In this document: positions 9,488-18,867 of the stretch, piece by piece | Position numbering within the stretch: position 1 is the stretch's first letter | Layout of the letters: each line of letters starts with the position of its first letter | DNA from: CAYVTM01 sp964454645 | GTDB lineage: Bacteria > Bacteroidota > Bacteroidia > Sphingobacteriales > Sphingobacteriaceae | Direction: 5' to 3' | DNA length: 64,000 nucleotides | Assembly: GCA_964454645.1 (NCBI GenBank) | Contig: CAYVTM010000003.1 | Coordinates: 62,001-126,000 of the forward strand | Position numbers and translations under genes: made by a program | Notes under the pieces: model-generated | The model's database searches: none | Told to the model about the DNA's origin: nothing | What the model saw: only the letters and a program-made list of their open reading frames with translations

Positions 9488-10733
9488 GAAGATTTTGTTA
9501 CTTACTGCCGGACATTTGAGTTCTTGTCCTCGTTTGTTGAAAGAAGCTGAAGCTCTTGAAAAACAAGGATATTCAATGACTATTTCATTTATGCAAAGTG
9601 TCGAATATGTAAAAAAAATCGATGCTGCTCTTATGTTACAATATCCTACGTTCAGATACATATTTTTTGACTGGAATAAAAAGTCATTTTCAGCTTATTT
9701 ATTAAAATATGCTTCCATCTTACAATGTAAATGGAATAAATTTTTGAATGTATTTAAAAGCAAATCGAATCAAAGTGCCTGGGCATTGCAAAACAATACT
9801 TTAGTACTATGGAAATCGATTCAAAATGAAAAAGCCGATTTGATTATTGCTCATCATCCTGCATGTTTATTTTTAGCAAATAAGCTTTCTAAACGAACAA
9901 GAGTAAAATTTGGTTATGATATAGAAGATGCTTTTGCATATATAAAAGATGGTGCATTTTTAAATAATCCCGATCCGCTTATCTATCAAATAGAAAAAAA
10001 ATATTTGCAGTCTGCGGTTTATCTTACGGCCGCAAGTCCGCTTTATATAGATCTTTATAAAAAGCAATACAATCTGAATCAAGCGATAATTCGCTGTTTA
10101 AACGTTTTTGAAAAGGGGGTTGTCTCTGAGAGCGTACCGGTGTATAAAGATCGTAAATCTTCTCATAGCCTTTCTATCTATTGGGTTTCTCAAACCGTTG
10201 GATTGAACCGCGGATTACAGTTTATGCTTCAGGCAATAAATTGTATAAACCGTTTGGATATAGAATTGCATATACGCGGAAGATGTAGCGATGAAGTGAA
10301 ATCTACTTTGATGGATTTAATAACAAATCAGTCCATGAAGGAAAATATTTTTTTTCACGAACAGGTTGATCCTATGGAATTGAAGGAAAGGAGTAAAGAG
10401 CATGATATAGGTTTCGTTTTCGAAAAAATTACCTCCTTAAATCGATCTTATTGTATTGCCAATAAAGTGTTCGAATATATGACCGCGGGCTTGGTAATTT
10501 TTGCGAGTAATACTCCCGGGCACCAGTATTTATTGAAAGAGCATTCTGATTTTGCCTGTATTTTTGAAGAGAATAGTATAAATGCTTTGGTTGAACAGAT
10601 CCGTTTTTTTGCAGATAACAGAGATGAATTGAAGTCTGCAAAAGAAAAATCATTGAGAGTATCGATCGGAAAATATAATTGGGATCAGGAGCAAGTATCT
10701 TTTATAAATAAAATTAAAGAGGTATTATCTTGA
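9480..10733 (+). CDS. Probable glycosyltransferase (GT-B/GT4-like)
   Basis: This 417-aa protein starts KKILLLTAGHLSSCPRLLKEAEAL, resembling the acceptor lobe of GT4 enzymes. Its C-terminal lobe has IANKVFEYMTAGLVIFASNTPG, a weaker version of the donor motif in which the first glutamate of the pair is not obvious. It overlaps the preceding gene by 8 bases and the next by 4. Position and fold hints support a glycosyltransferase. Catalytic competence is less certain than for its neighbours. Confidence 0.7.
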   Translation: MTKKILLLTAGHLSSCPRLLKEAEALEKQGYSMTISFMQSVEYVKKIDAALMLQYPTFRYIFFDWNKKSFSAYLLKYASILQCKWNKFLNVFKSKSNQSAWALQNNTLVLWKSIQNEKADLIIAHHPACLFLANKLSKRTRVKFGYDIEDAFAYIKDGAFLNNPDPLIYQIEKKYLQSAVYLTAASPLYIDLYKKQYNLNQAIIRCLNVFEKGVVSESVPVYKDRKSSHSLSIYWVSQTVGLNRGLQFMLQAINCINRLDIELHIRGRCSDEVKSTLMDLITNQSMKENIFFHEQVDPMELKERSKEHDIGFVFEKITSLNRSYCIANKVFEYMTAGLVIFASNTPGHQYLLKEHSDFACIFEENSINALVEQIRFFADNRDELKSAKEKSLRVSIGKYNWDQEQVSFINKIKEVLS

Positions 10734-12022
10734 AGAAAGTATTAATCATATCTCCCCACTTTGTTCCTGTGAATGCAGCCGATATGCACAGGGTCAGACA
10801 AAGTGCGATGTACTATAAACAATGTGGCTGGGAGCCCGAAATAGTTACTGTTCACAATCGATATACTTCATTTCCAAAAGATGTTCTATTGGAACAAACC
10901 ATCCCTGCTGATCTAAAGATTCATAGGGTAAATGCATTCAAAGAAAAATATACCCGAAAATTGGGTTTAGGAAGTATTGCTCTACGCTCGATGCCGGCGT
11001 ACGTAAGATATGTAAACAAATTATTAAGAAAAGAAAAATTCGATTTGATTTTTTTTTCTACTACCGCATTTCAGGTATGTGTATTGGGAAGATATTGGAA
11101 AAATAAATTTAGAATTCCTTATGTGATCGATATGCAAGATCCCTGGCGCTCCGATCATTATTTGCAAGCCGCTAAGGATAAGCGGCCACCTAAGTTTTGG
11201 CTTTCTTATACACTCGATGCCGTTCTCGAACGATATTCGATGAAAAATGTGGATGGAATAATATCTGTATCCGATAAATATATAAAGGTACTGCAGGAAA
11301 GATATCCGCATTTGAAAAATATACCCTCTGCAATTATTCCTTTTGCTGCCTATCCTAAGGATATTGAAGTAGCGGAAAAGGCAGATATAAAGAATCCGGT
11401 ATTTAATAGGGAAAAGGATTTATTCTATATAAGTTATATCGGTCGCGGTGGATACGATATGCAAAAGTCTTGCGGCATTATTTTAAAGGCTTTGAAACAA
11501 GGACTTCAGAAATACGAAAGTTTTAAAAATATTCGTATGTTCTTTATTGGAACCAGTTATGATACCCGGGAACAAGCTGAGAAAACAATTCTGCCGATTG
11601 CCGGATTCTTAGGTTTGGAAGAATATGTTTTCGAACAAACAAAAAGGATTTCGTATTTCGAATCCTTAAAAGTCTTAAGTGAGTCGGATGTATTAATGAT
11701 TCCGGGTTCTGATAATATCGGATATACTGCGTCTAAAATTTATAATTATGTATGGCTGAAGAAACCTGTGTTTACTCTGTTTCATTCATCGAGTAACGTG
11801 AACGATTTTATGAAGAAAACAAATGCAGGACTGAGTTTTCAGTTTGATAAGCAAGATGAATCATTTATTATCGAATCAATTATTGAATATATTTATGCAG
11901 CTATGAACCATTCTTTATCAGTAAACATAAATTGGGATGCTTTTGAAATGTACACCTCGGAGTATCAGACAAAAAGACAAATAGATGTGTTCAATAGAGT
12001 ACTCTCTGCGAACGAAGATTAG
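10730..12022 (+). CDS. Probable glycosyltransferase (GT4-like)
   Basis: This 430-aa protein begins KKVLIISPHFVPVNAADMHRVRQ, followed by a lobe with IPYVIDMQDPWRSDHY near residue 135, which is typical of WbuB-like GT4 proteins. The C-terminal lobe shows IGYTASKIYNYVWLKKPVFTLF instead of the classic E-x7-E motif. The TTG start overlaps the previous stop by 4 bases. After its stop comes the only sizeable gap inside the operon (59 bases). It probably transfers a sugar, but the catalytic residues are not clear. Confidence 0.7.
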   Translation: MKKVLIISPHFVPVNAADMHRVRQSAMYYKQCGWEPEIVTVHNRYTSFPKDVLLEQTIPADLKIHRVNAFKEKYTRKLGLGSIALRSMPAYVRYVNKLLRKEKFDLIFFSTTAFQVCVLGRYWKNKFRIPYVIDMQDPWRSDHYLQAAKDKRPPKFWLSYTLDAVLERYSMKNVDGIISVSDKYIKVLQERYPHLKNIPSAIIPFAAYPKDIEVAEKADIKNPVFNREKDLFYISYIGRGGYDMQKSCGIILKALKQGLQKYESFKNIRMFFIGTSYDTREQAEKTILPIAGFLGLEEYVFEQTKRISYFESLKVLSESDVLMIPGSDNIGYTASKIYNYVWLKKPVFTLFHSSSNVNDFMKKTNAGLSFQFDKQDESFIIESIIEYIYAAMNHSLSVNINWDAFEMYTSEYQTKRQIDVFNRVLSANED

Positions 12023-12034
12023 AGTTGTTTCGTG

Positions 12035-12058
12035 ATTATTGGTATTAATATCAATAAT
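12035..12058. repeat. Imperfect palindrome in the only operon gap
   Basis: A 24-base near-palindrome (attattggtatt followed by its near reverse complement) lies between two glycosyltransferase genes. It has no T-run after it, so it is not a classic terminator. It could be an operator, an internal promoter region or an mRNA hairpin. Its position at the one break in a chain of overlapping genes is the main reason to record it. Confidence 0.45.
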
Positions 12059-12081
12059 AAGAAAATAGTAAAATTGTATTA

Positions 12082-13236
12082 ATGTTACGTATAGCTGTTG
12101 TTATTACTCATCCCATTCAATATTATGCGCCCATCTTCAGACAGCTTTCTGAAAGAGGGAAAATCGAATTGAAAGTTTTTTATACCTGGGGAGAAGCGTC
12201 AGTAAAAAAAATGGATCCGGGTTTCGGGAAAATTATCGAATGGGATATCCCATTGTTGGATGGATATACATACGAATTTTTGGAGAATATTGCAGATGAT
12301 CCGGGTAGCCATCATTATAAAGGAATTGATAATCCTGAAATCATTAATCGCCTTACAGAATACAACCCCGATAAAATTCTGATTTTTGGATGGAATTATA
12401 TGAGCCATCTGAAAGTAATGAAATATTTTAAGGGAAAAGTGCCGATTTATTTTCGCGGAGACTCGCACCTGCTCAATCATACTTCCGGCATCAAACAGTT
12501 TCTTCGTTTCACATTTTTGAAATGGGTATATTCACATATTGATTATGCGATTGCTGTGGGTGCTAATAACCGGGCTTATTATAAGAAAGCCGGGCTCAAA
12601 GAAAGTCAGATAAAGTTTGCCCCACACGCCATTGATGAAAAATTATTTGAAGATACTTCGGGCAGTTACAAGGCAGAGGCATTCAAACGAAGAAAGCAAT
12701 TAGGTATTCCCGAGGGTCATACGCTTATTTTATATGCAGGAAAATTTGAAGCTGTTAAGAACCTGAATTTACTGATGGATGCTTTTGCAGAACTGAGTGA
12801 TATGAAGCTTAGTTTATTGTTGGTTGGAAATGGTGAGCAAGAAGAATTGCTAAAAGAAAGAGCCGGCAAAAATATTTATTTTATAGATTTTCAGAATCAG
12901 CAACAGATACCCGTTATTTATCGGATGGCTGATATCTTTTGTCTGCCTTCGAAAAGTGAAACATGGGGACTGTCTGTTAACGAAGCTATGAATTGTTCTT
13001 GCGCTATTTTAGTAAGTGATAAAGTTGGTTGTGCTGTCGATTTAGTACACCCCGGGGAAAATGGTTATATATTTGAGCTGAGTATTTCGGATTTGAAAAT
13101 GAAAATTGAATTAATGATTAGCGATACTGTTAAGCTAAAAGGAATGGGAGAAAAATCCAAGGAAATTATCCGAGAATGGTCGATGGATATATTAGTATCA
13201 CGATTAGAAAATATTTTGTGTGAAGTTAAATCTTAG
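12082..13236 (+). CDS. Glycosyltransferase family 4
   Basis: This 384-aa enzyme has an N-terminal lobe MLRIAVVITHPIQYYAPIFRQL and a C-terminal donor lobe (LILYAGKFEAVKNLNLLMDA near residue 215, then WGLSVNEAMNCSCAILVSDKVG near residue 295). The spaced acidic residue pair is partly kept. It follows a 59-base gap containing a palindrome, so a secondary transcript start is possible. It overlaps the polytopic membrane protein after it by 17 bases. Its acceptor is unknown. Confidence 0.84.
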   Translation: MLRIAVVITHPIQYYAPIFRQLSERGKIELKVFYTWGEASVKKMDPGFGKIIEWDIPLLDGYTYEFLENIADDPGSHHYKGIDNPEIINRLTEYNPDKILIFGWNYMSHLKVMKYFKGKVPIYFRGDSHLLNHTSGIKQFLRFTFLKWVYSHIDYAIAVGANNRAYYKKAGLKESQIKFAPHAIDEKLFEDTSGSYKAEAFKRRKQLGIPEGHTLILYAGKFEAVKNLNLLMDAFAELSDMKLSLLLVGNGEQEELLKERAGKNIYFIDFQNQQQIPVIYRMADIFCLPSKSETWGLSVNEAMNCSCAILVSDKVGCAVDLVHPGENGYIFELSISDLKMKIELMISDTVKLKGMGEKSKEIIREWSMDILVSRLENILCEVKS

Positions 13237-14629
13237 GTATTTACTTTTTTTCATTCCTTCGGTATTAGCTGTATTATTCAGTAATATGCCGGTGATATCC
13301 TATACGGTTGCCTGGCTGGGTTCAGTTTATATTCTGATTCTTTCCATGTCGGGTTTTGTAAAGAGATTATCGGATGATATTCCTTTGCGGCAACAGTTTA
13401 TGCGTCCGGTATTTCTAGTGCAGATCATATTTGTAGGATATATGTGTCTTACATCCGTATTCTTCTTTATGAATGCATTGGGTTATAAATATTTTAGTTA
13501 TCAGGAATTTTCACTGGTAAATTACCGTTCGGTTGAATTAGCTGCATTGTGTCAACGTTACTATTTATTAGGGCATACGGCTTATGCTATTGGCTTATTG
13601 ATGGCTTTAAAAATAAATCCTGTTACAAAATGGAAAATGAGTATAGAAGGATCTGTCTCTGTTTTTTTTATTAAAGCAAGTTTAGTGTTAGTAATAGCTT
13701 CGTTTGTTTTTAACTATATGCCCGGATTAGATCAATTTGCAATTAAGTGTCGGGAATTAAGTTACCTGTCTTCAATACTTGCATTGGTTTATTCAGTTTT
13801 TGAAAAGAAAACCGAAATAATCCTTATTACCGGTTTTATATTTGGATTAAATTTTATTGCAGCTGTTTTATCGGGTTGGAAAGAACCTGTTGTAGTTACA
13901 ATTATTATTCTGGCGGCATATTTTTATCCTATTTATCGCAAGACCGTAGTAATGATATTTATTCCTGTATTTATTGCCGCTACCTTTATTCTTCCAAGCT
14001 ATAATGCACTTTTTCGTGAGTTAGCTTGGTCTGAGGGGATAGAAGCGGAAGAAGCTGCACAATCTGCATTCGATGCAATGCAACAGGGCGAAGTAGATAT
14101 TCAAGAGGGCAACTGGGCATTTCTGACAAATCGTTTATCTGAAGTATCGATGTTTATTGAGTATGTATATAAAGTACCTGCTTATATGCCGTATTATGGA
14201 ACAGAGATTATAGAAAATTCTCTTTTGTTTTTAATACCGCGTGTGTTTTGGCCCGACAAGCCGGATGTCGAACAACATGTAATGCAACGTGTTTATGATG
14301 TAGGGATTACAAGCGCTATTATGAATGTGTCGGCTAAGCCGCCACTCATCGTTGACGCATATTTAATCGGAGGGGCATTTAGCATCTTTATAATTTTATT
14401 CCTATTCGGATTATTAACTTCCGGAATTAATAATCTGTGTGAATATCTCTTTGGGGGTTATCTCTATGGAACTGCCTGGGTATTTACAGGAATCTTTCAG
14501 ATTTTTTGGAAAGGTGCATGTATGGAATTCTTGTTGAACTCCATCTTCTGGGCAGTTATCGCTATATACTTGCTCTTCTTTACCCTGCGTTGGATGGGTT
14601 ATATTGAATTAAAACAAAATTCAAAGTGA
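13220..14629 (+). CDS. Polytopic membrane protein, Wzy-like polymerase candidate
   Basis: This 469-aa protein has about ten to twelve hydrophobic segments and one larger soluble loop around residues 260-375. The loop end reads LIPRVFWPDKPDVEQHVMQ, a phrase that recurs in O-antigen polymerase-like proteins. In Bacteroidota, Wzy-like proteins of this size are found next to short exosortases, and one lies two genes downstream here. The GTG start overlaps the GT4 gene by 17 bases, and the end overlaps the next GT4 by 4. Its likely job is polymerising or ligating glycan units in the membrane. Assignment is by topology and context rather than a catalytic motif. Confidence 0.65.
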   Translation: MKLNLRYLLFFIPSVLAVLFSNMPVISYTVAWLGSVYILILSMSGFVKRLSDDIPLRQQFMRPVFLVQIIFVGYMCLTSVFFFMNALGYKYFSYQEFSLVNYRSVELAALCQRYYLLGHTAYAIGLLMALKINPVTKWKMSIEGSVSVFFIKASLVLVIASFVFNYMPGLDQFAIKCRELSYLSSILALVYSVFEKKTEIILITGFIFGLNFIAAVLSGWKEPVVVTIIILAAYFYPIYRKTVVMIFIPVFIAATFILPSYNALFRELAWSEGIEAEEAAQSAFDAMQQGEVDIQEGNWAFLTNRLSEVSMFIEYVYKVPAYMPYYGTEIIENSLLFLIPRVFWPDKPDVEQHVMQRVYDVGITSAIMNVSAKPPLIVDAYLIGGAFSIFIILFLFGLLTSGINNLCEYLFGGYLYGTAWVFTGIFQIFWKGACMEFLLNSIFWAVIAIYLLFFTLRWMGYIELKQNSK

Positions 14630-15765
14630 AGATATTGCATATTACACCTTCGTATAAACCTGCATATATTTATGGCGGTCCTATTTACTCGGTGAGCGCA
14701 TTGTGTGAAGCTCATAACCGACAAGGGCATCAGGTGGATGTGCTTACAACCAAAGCAAATGGCACAGCTGAACTTTCGGTAATTTCACATAAACCTTATA
14801 CGGTGGATGGTGTAGATGTGTTTTATTTCAGCCGTCAAACTAAAGATCATACACATTTTTCCCTGGGATTATTTCTGTATCTGTGGAAACACGGTAAGAA
14901 TTACCAGGTCATACATATTCATTCCTGGTGGAATTGGGTCGCAATATTTTCGGTATGTATTTGTAAACTTCGCGGATTTAAATTTATTCTTTCCCCGAGA
15001 GGAATGTTTAGCGAGTATTCTCAGCATAAGAATAAAAATATTTTGAAGAAATGGGTTCATAATTTACTGAATAAGCCTGTATTGTCGTATGTAATTTTTC
15101 ATGCGACGACACCTGCAGAAGCTAAGCGATTGTATGAGCTGTTTCCAAAGGCTAATGTGCATACACTGTTTAATTTAGTGACTTTACCTGATTTCCCTGT
15201 TGAACGAAAAACGCATAATGATATTTACCGTATCTGTTTCCTGTCTCGTATCGACCCTAAAAAAGGATTGGAATTGTTGTTTCGGGCAGTAAAGAAAATG
15301 GATATTCCTTTTGAACTTACCATCATTGGTACAGGTGAGGAACCATATATAAATGAATTGAAAGATTTAAGCAAAAGCCTGGATATTGAATATAACATTC
15401 AATGGAAGGGTCAGGTGATCGGTGATGAGAAATATAAATACTTGGCAGATGCGGATTTATTGGTTCTTACTTCTTACAATGAAAATTTTGCCAATGTGGT
15501 TATAGAGTCGCTTTCCGTCGGCACTCCTGTGCTTATCTCTCAAGAAGTGGGATTGTCGGATTATATTGAAGAACATAAGTTAGGTTGGGTATGTGCGCTT
15601 TCAATGGATTCTATTGTTGAAACATTAAGAGAATCTTACTTTGCAAAAGAACAACGTTCAAAAATAAATGATGAAGCGCCACTCATCGTACAGAAGCATT
15701 TTTCTTCATCTGTATTAGCAGATGGATACCTTTCGGTTTATAAAGATATTCTAAAGCATGCCTGA
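14626..15765 (+). CDS. Glycosyltransferase family 4
   Basis: This 379-aa GT-B enzyme has an N-terminal MKILHITPSYKPAYIYGGPI with the glycine-rich loop, followed by HIHSWWNWV and LSPRGMFSEYS. The donor lobe contains ICFLSRIDPKKGLELLFRAV and ENFANVVIESLSVGTPVLIS near residues 285-305, with the E-x7-E-like pair. The gene has a GTG start, a 4-base overlap with the Wzy-like gene and an 8-base overlap with the next GT2. A glycosyltransferase in this position commonly accompanies short exosortases in Bacteroidota, which is consistent with the locus type. Confidence 0.85.
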   Translation: MKILHITPSYKPAYIYGGPIYSVSALCEAHNRQGHQVDVLTTKANGTAELSVISHKPYTVDGVDVFYFSRQTKDHTHFSLGLFLYLWKHGKNYQVIHIHSWWNWVAIFSVCICKLRGFKFILSPRGMFSEYSQHKNKNILKKWVHNLLNKPVLSYVIFHATTPAEAKRLYELFPKANVHTLFNLVTLPDFPVERKTHNDIYRICFLSRIDPKKGLELLFRAVKKMDIPFELTIIGTGEEPYINELKDLSKSLDIEYNIQWKGQVIGDEKYKYLADADLLVLTSYNENFANVVIESLSVGTPVLISQEVGLSDYIEEHKLGWVCALSMDSIVETLRESYFAKEQRSKINDEAPLIVQKHFSSSVLADGYLSVYKDILKHA

Positions 15766-16597
15766 AAATTTATCTGTAATTATTCTTACCTATAACGAAG
15801 AACTTAATCTTCCCAAATGCTTGAACAGTTTAAAGGGATTAGATGCAGATTATTTTGTAGTAGATTCATTTTCATCTGACAACACAATAAAAATTGCTGA
15901 AACATTTGGAGCAAAAGTATATGCAAATACTTTTGAAACGCATGTGAAACAATGGCAATTTGCATTGCAGTCCATCCCTCTACAAACAAAATGGGTATTG
16001 GGTATTGATGCCGATCAGGAGTTGATGCCTGAATTAGTTTATGAAATAAATACCCTATTAGCTAAAAATGATTCTGAATTAGCAGATGGTTATTATATCA
16101 AAAGAAGAAATTATTTCCTCGGTAAGTGGATAAAGTTCGGAGGTTATTATCCGCGCTATTTGCTTAAACTCTTTCGGGCAGATAAAGTGTATATGGATGA
16201 AGGAGAACTGATGGATCATCATTTCTATATTAATGGAAGGACAACTAAGCTTCAATATGATATCATTGAAAATAATCTGAAAGAAGATTTGCGTTTTTGG
16301 TCCGATAAACATATTCGCTATGCAAAACTTCAGGCTTATGAAGAGTTTAATAAAACAGCAGTTTCGAAAGGGAAGCTTCTTGGGAACAGTGATCAAAGAA
16401 GGTTATTTATGAAAAATATATGGAATCGTATGCCCTTGTTTATTCGTCCCTGCTTATACTTTGTGTATAGATATATTATTTTATTAGGAATTTTGGATGG
16501 TAAAAAAGGCTTGATTTTCCACTATCTTCAGGCTTTTTGGTATCGTTTTTTGATAGATTCATTTATTGTGGAAATGAAAAATAAAAATGCTAAATAA
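15758..16597 (+). CDS. Glycosyltransferase family 2, WaaE/KdtX-like
   Basis: This 279-aa GT-A enzyme shows SVIILTYNEELNLPKCLNSL, then the shortened nucleotide loop FVVDSFSSDNTIKIAE, and VLGIDADQEL as the metal-binding DxD. The later motif YYPRYLLKLFRADKVYMDEG, with paired aromatic residues, is typical of the LPS-core beta-glycosyltransferase branch (WaaE/KdtX-like). It overlaps the exosortase gene by 11 bases. It may add the initiating or a core-proximal sugar, but that is inference. Confidence 0.83.
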   Translation: MPENLSVIILTYNEELNLPKCLNSLKGLDADYFVVDSFSSDNTIKIAETFGAKVYANTFETHVKQWQFALQSIPLQTKWVLGIDADQELMPELVYEINTLLAKNDSELADGYYIKRRNYFLGKWIKFGGYYPRYLLKLFRADKVYMDEGELMDHHFYINGRTTKLQYDIIENNLKEDLRFWSDKHIRYAKLQAYEEFNKTAVSKGKLLGNSDQRRLFMKNIWNRMPLFIRPCLYFVYRYIILLGILDGKKGLIFHYLQAFWYRFLIDSFIVEMKNKNAK

Positions 16598-17129
16598 ACT
16601 GTGGAAAGATAGGGGCATTCGTTTTATCGGTCGTTTTATCGGATTGTTTTTACTGTTTTACTGCTTTAATTTATTTTATATAGGTTTAACTGCCGAAGGT
16701 GGCTCATTTTATTGGGAGTTTGCTGAGAGGAATTTAAATTATATCCGGGGCTTACGTGATTTTCTGATTGCCTCTGCATCGAAAATATTGGAGATCTTAG
16801 GGTACGATACATACATTAGCGCTTACCGTTTAAAAATTATCGGAGGGGTCAGTGTGGGTGTGGGATATTCTTGTTTGGGATTTGGTCTCATGAGTAGTTT
16901 TGCAGCTTTTATCATTGCGTATCCGCGAACATTTTCAGAAAAAACAGCTATGCTTATTTTTGGATTTTCGGTTATTAATTTGTTGAATGTATTACGTATT
17001 GCTGCGGTAGGTATGGTATATTCTTATTATTCGAATAAACAGGTTTACCTAAACATCGATCATCATCTTATTTTTAATTGTATTGTTTACGCAGTTCTGA
17101 TTGCGATTGTATATAAATGGCTAAAATAA
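16587..17129 (+). CDS. Short exosortase (archaeosortase/exosortase family, XrtY-like)
   Basis: This 180-aa integral membrane protein has about five transmembrane helices. The three invariant exosortase positions are present: Cys96 in GYSCLGFG, Arg137 in NVLRIAAVG and His159 or His160 in IDHHLIFN. Exosortases are transpeptidase-like enzymes that cut a C-terminal tripartite sorting tail and are thought to transfer the protein to a surface glycan. The length and Bacteroidota polysaccharide context suggest the exosortase-Y branch, which lacks the long N-terminal part of EpsH. It overlaps the GT2 gene by 11 bases and is followed by a carbamoyltransferase. No cognate sorting tail was found in this window. 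Confidence 0.85.
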   Translation: MLNKLWKDRGIRFIGRFIGLFLLFYCFNLFYIGLTAEGGSFYWEFAERNLNYIRGLRDFLIASASKILEILGYDTYISAYRLKIIGGVSVGVGYSCLGFGLMSSFAAFIIAYPRTFSEKTAMLIFGFSVINLLNVLRIAAVGMVYSYYSNKQVYLNIDHHLIFNCIVYAVLIAIVYKWLK

Positions 17130-17142
17130 AATATCGATATAC

Positions 17143-18867
17143 ATGTATATAATTGGATTGAATGCATACCACGGAGATGCATCGGCTTGTATTTTTAAAG
17201 ATGGACGATTAATAGCAGCCAGTGAAGAAGAGCGTTTCCGAAGAATTAAACATTGGGCGGGCTTCCCTTCCGAAGCAATTCGTTTTTGTTTGAAAGATGC
17301 CGGTATCAGTCTGTCGGATGTAGATTATGTATGTATTTCTCGTGACCCTTATGCTAATTTTTCGCGTAAGGTTTTTATGGCAATAAAAAATCGATTGAGT
17401 ATATCGAACATAAAAAACAGGGTTGCCAATTTACGTAAAGCGGCATCTCTGAAAGATGAATTTGCTGTACATTTTCCTGCAGAAATTTTTCGTGCAGAAA
17501 TTATTAATGTAGAACATCATAGAAGTCATTTGGCTAGCGCCTTTTTTGTATCTCCATTTTCCGAATCAGCATTACTTTCTATAGATGGTTTTGGAGATTT
17601 TACTTCTACCATGACAGGTATAGGCAAAGGCAATCAAATAGAAGTTTTGAAACAAGTAAATTATCCGCATTCGATAGGAGTTTTTTATACAGCTTTTACT
17701 CAATACTTAGGCTTCCCGCATTATGGAGATGAGTATAAAGTGATGGGTTTGGCACCTTACGGAAAACCGTTATATGTAGATAAGGTACGCGATACGTTAA
17801 AGTTTAAAGACAATGGATTGTTTGAATTAAATCTGAAATATTTCAAACATGCAAAGGATGGAGTGAATATGACCTGGGCAGGAGGAGGCCCTGAAATGGG
17901 TGCACTCTATTCGGAATATATGATTGAGAAATTTGGACCTGTGCGCGCAAAGAATGAAGAGTTGACGCAATATCATAATGACCTGGCGGCGTCTGTTCAG
18001 GAGATAACGGAAGAACTCATCATTCATTTGTTAAATCATTTACAAAAAGAAACGGGGTTGAAAAATATCTGTATTGCCGGCGGGGTTGCACAAAATTCTG
18101 TAGCTAACGGAAAAATTATTCAAAGGACAAAATTTGAAAAAATGTATATTCCTCCGGCCGGACATGATGCCGGGACAGCTATTGGTGCAGCTTTGTATTT
18201 CTATCATCAGCAGAAAAAGAATGAACGAGGGCCGGCTGTTATACATGGATACTATGGCTACCAGGCTACTGATGAAGAAATCGAAAAGCTATTACAGGGA
18301 AAAGATATCAAGTATAAAAAATATTCTGATGAAGAACTGATGGATGTAGTGAGCACTTATCTGCGGGATGCCTGTGTTGTGGGTTGGTATCAGGGGCGTG
18401 CTGAATTCGGTCCGAGAGCACTGGGCCATCGGTCAATTTTAGCAGATCCGAGAAGAACAGATGCCAAAGAAATTCTGAATGCGAAAATCAAACGGCGTGA
18501 ATCTTTTCGCCCTTTCGCTCCTTCCATCTTAAAAGAATTTACTTCCGAATATTTTGAACAGGATGAGGAAGTGCCCTTTATGGAAAGAGTTTTCCAGATT
18601 CGGAAAGAAAAACATGCGATCATTCCCGCGGTCACACACATAGATGGATCGGGGCGTTTACAAACCGTAGATGAATCGGTTGAACCCAGGTACTATCGAT
18701 TGATAAAAGCTTTTTATGATAAAACCGGAGTCCCGGTTTTACTCAATACTTCCTTTAATGAAAATGAACCGATCGTTAATACTCCGGCTGAAGCGTTGGA
18801 TTGTTATTTAAGGACGAGCATGGATATACTTGTATTAGAAAATTATGTTATCAAACGCACGACATAG
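17143..18867 (+). CDS. Carbamoyltransferase, NodU/CmcH family
   Basis: This 574-aa protein is full length. The N-terminal kinase-like fold opens IIGLNAYHGDASACIFKDG with the metal-ligand histidine in YHGDAS. VEHHRSHLASAFFVSPF near residue 125 supplies further ligands. The C-terminal YrdC-like domain contains WYQGRAEFGPRALGHRSILADPR near residues 410-430, the hallmark of the family. These enzymes use carbamoyl phosphate and ATP to O-carbamoylate a sugar. Within this operon it most likely decorates the polysaccharide. It lies 13 bases behind the exosortase gene and overlaps the last glycosyltransferase by 23 bases. Confidence 0.93.
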   Translation: MYIIGLNAYHGDASACIFKDGRLIAASEEERFRRIKHWAGFPSEAIRFCLKDAGISLSDVDYVCISRDPYANFSRKVFMAIKNRLSISNIKNRVANLRKAASLKDEFAVHFPAEIFRAEIINVEHHRSHLASAFFVSPFSESALLSIDGFGDFTSTMTGIGKGNQIEVLKQVNYPHSIGVFYTAFTQYLGFPHYGDEYKVMGLAPYGKPLYVDKVRDTLKFKDNGLFELNLKYFKHAKDGVNMTWAGGGPEMGALYSEYMIEKFGPVRAKNEELTQYHNDLAASVQEITEELIIHLLNHLQKETGLKNICIAGGVAQNSVANGKIIQRTKFEKMYIPPAGHDAGTAIGAALYFYHQQKKNERGPAVIHGYYGYQATDEEIEKLLQGKDIKYKKYSDEELMDVVSTYLRDACVVGWYQGRAEFGPRALGHRSILADPRRTDAKEILNAKIKRRESFRPFAPSILKEFTSEYFEQDEEVPFMERVFQIRKEKHAIIPAVTHIDGSGRLQTVDESVEPRYYRLIKAFYDKTGVPVLLNTSFNENEPIVNTPAEALDCYLRTSMDILVLENYVIKRTT

